Positions 6,198 to 6,694 of a stretch of DNA of 6,694 nt are shown here, one piece after another. The notes below the pieces were generated by a model. It was not told the origin of the DNA, made no database searches, and was given only the letters and a program-made list of their open reading frames with translations. Position numbers and translations under genes: made by a program. This stretch comes from Legionella sp. (GTDB taxonomy: Bacteria > Pseudomonadota > Gammaproteobacteria > Legionellales > Legionellaceae). The stretch covers positions 1 to 6,694 of the forward strand of contig DNVL01000224.1 of assembly GCA_003507515.1 (NCBI GenBank), read 5' to 3'. The number at the start of each line of letters is the position of its first letter. The first letter of the stretch is position 1.

Positions 6198-6694
6198 TTA
6201 TGGATTTAAAACTTGCCGTGCGTTATAACTTGCAACGCAAATGTAACCACCTCCACCGACCAAGCGAAGGAAAATTTTAGTAGGCAATATCCAGGAAAGT
6301 ATCTTTTTGACTGACATGATCGCAATGCGAACCAATCGTGCTTTGAGCGGTGAACCTAAAGCTAGCGGCGGAAATGAGTCCTTTGTCTCGTAACGATACA
6401 AAGTTTCGAACATTGGTGTTAGGCCAAGACTTCTGATGAAATAATGAACCGTATTTACATTAAACTCACGTAAGTGCCCGTTACTATGAGTTGAACTGGG
6501 ATACTCTTTTGGTAGCAAATAATCATCTATTATTGAGGACTCTATCGGCAACTTGATTAAAAATAACCTCGTATGCGAGGCGAGAGCAGAAATTAAAGCC
6601 TGGCAATTCGGTATGTGCTCAAGGAGATCAATCAACAATATCGCATCAACATTACTTTTGAGCTGCTTTTCAAGAAACTGAATATTTTCGGCAA
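6198..6694 (-). CDS. SAM-dependent methyltransferase, class I (5' end cut by window edge)
   Basis: The reading frame is open from the right edge (first full codon at 6692) to a TAA at 6198-6200, giving 164 C-terminal residues. A TTG or other internal codon should not be taken as its start, because coding sequence continues upstream of it. Near the visible N-terminus is DAILLIDLLEHIPN (about residues 16-29), matching motif post-I/II of class I SAM methyltransferases of the Methyltransf_11/23 type. It is followed by a beta strand (RLFLIKLP) and by NGHLREF (71-77), which resembles the GHLR-F segment seen in many sugar or lipid methyltransferases of polysaccharide loci. The SAM-binding glycine motif must lie outside the window. 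The C-terminus has a hydrophobic, basic stretch (about 118-148). The substrate is unknown; a glycan methylation role is inferred from context. It is followed after 10 bp by a second methyltransferase gene. Confidence 0.8.
   Translation of the reverse strand, partial: AENIQFLEKQLKSNVDAILLIDLLEHIPNCQALISALASHTRLFLIKLPIESSIIDDYLLPKEYPSSTHSNGHLREFNVNTVHYFIRSLGLTPMFETLYRYETKDSFPPLALGSPLKARLVRIAIMSVKKILSWILPTKIFLRLVGGGGYICVASYNARQVLNP

Noticed and set aside
6198..6638. A complete 146-residue methyltransferase starting at a TTG at 6638.
   Set aside because: The frame stays open upstream to the window edge with plausible coding sequence leading into the DAILLIDLLEH strand, and the SAM-binding motif would be missing. 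It is the 3' part of a larger gene.

Overview
The window is part of a surface-polysaccharide (probably O-antigen or capsule/exopolysaccharide) gene cluster. Every gene I can support lies on the minus strand, so transcription runs from the right edge (6694) to the left edge (1). No complete or probable gene on the plus strand is supported. There are no rRNA or tRNA genes, CRISPR arrays or insertion sequences. Gene content (cytidylyl-sugar synthesis, GT2 and GT4 glycosyltransferases, small SAM methyltransferases) is typical of Gram-negative bacteria, most likely a proteobacterium. The composition is moderately AT-leaning, as in many horizontally exchanged polysaccharide loci. I cannot name the genus from sequence alone.

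Layout in transcription order: (1) 3' part of a SAM methyltransferase gene cut by the right edge (6694-6198); (2) a second, complete SAM methyltransferase (6187-5504); (3) a GT4 glycosyltransferase with a TTG start (5507-4299); (4) a 76-bp gap, the only real intergenic space, with an imperfect dyad; (5) rfbF, glucose-1-phosphate cytidylyltransferase (4222-3446); (6) rfbG, CDP-glucose 4,6-dehydratase with a GTG start (3461-2376); (7) a short RmlC-like cupin sugar epimerase with a TTG start (2379-1930); (8) an NAD(P)-dependent SDR epimerase/reductase (1933-983); (9) a GT2 glycosyltransferase (974 or 1007 to 87); (10) the first codons of a further gene cut by the left edge (86-1).

The likely logic is as follows. 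RfbF makes CDP-glucose from glucose-1-phosphate and CTP, and RfbG converts it to CDP-4-keto-6-deoxyglucose. The cupin protein then probably epimerises the keto-sugar at C3 and/or C5, and the SDR probably reduces the 4-keto group. The result would be a CDP-6-deoxyhexose (not a 3,6-dideoxyhexose, because no RfbH/E1 dehydratase is visible here). GT2 and GT4 enzymes would add this and other sugars to the growing repeat unit, and the two methyltransferases could methylate the glycan. Genes 5 to 10 overlap or touch end to end, so they are almost certainly co-transcribed and translationally coupled. The identity of the final CDP-sugar is the main open question.
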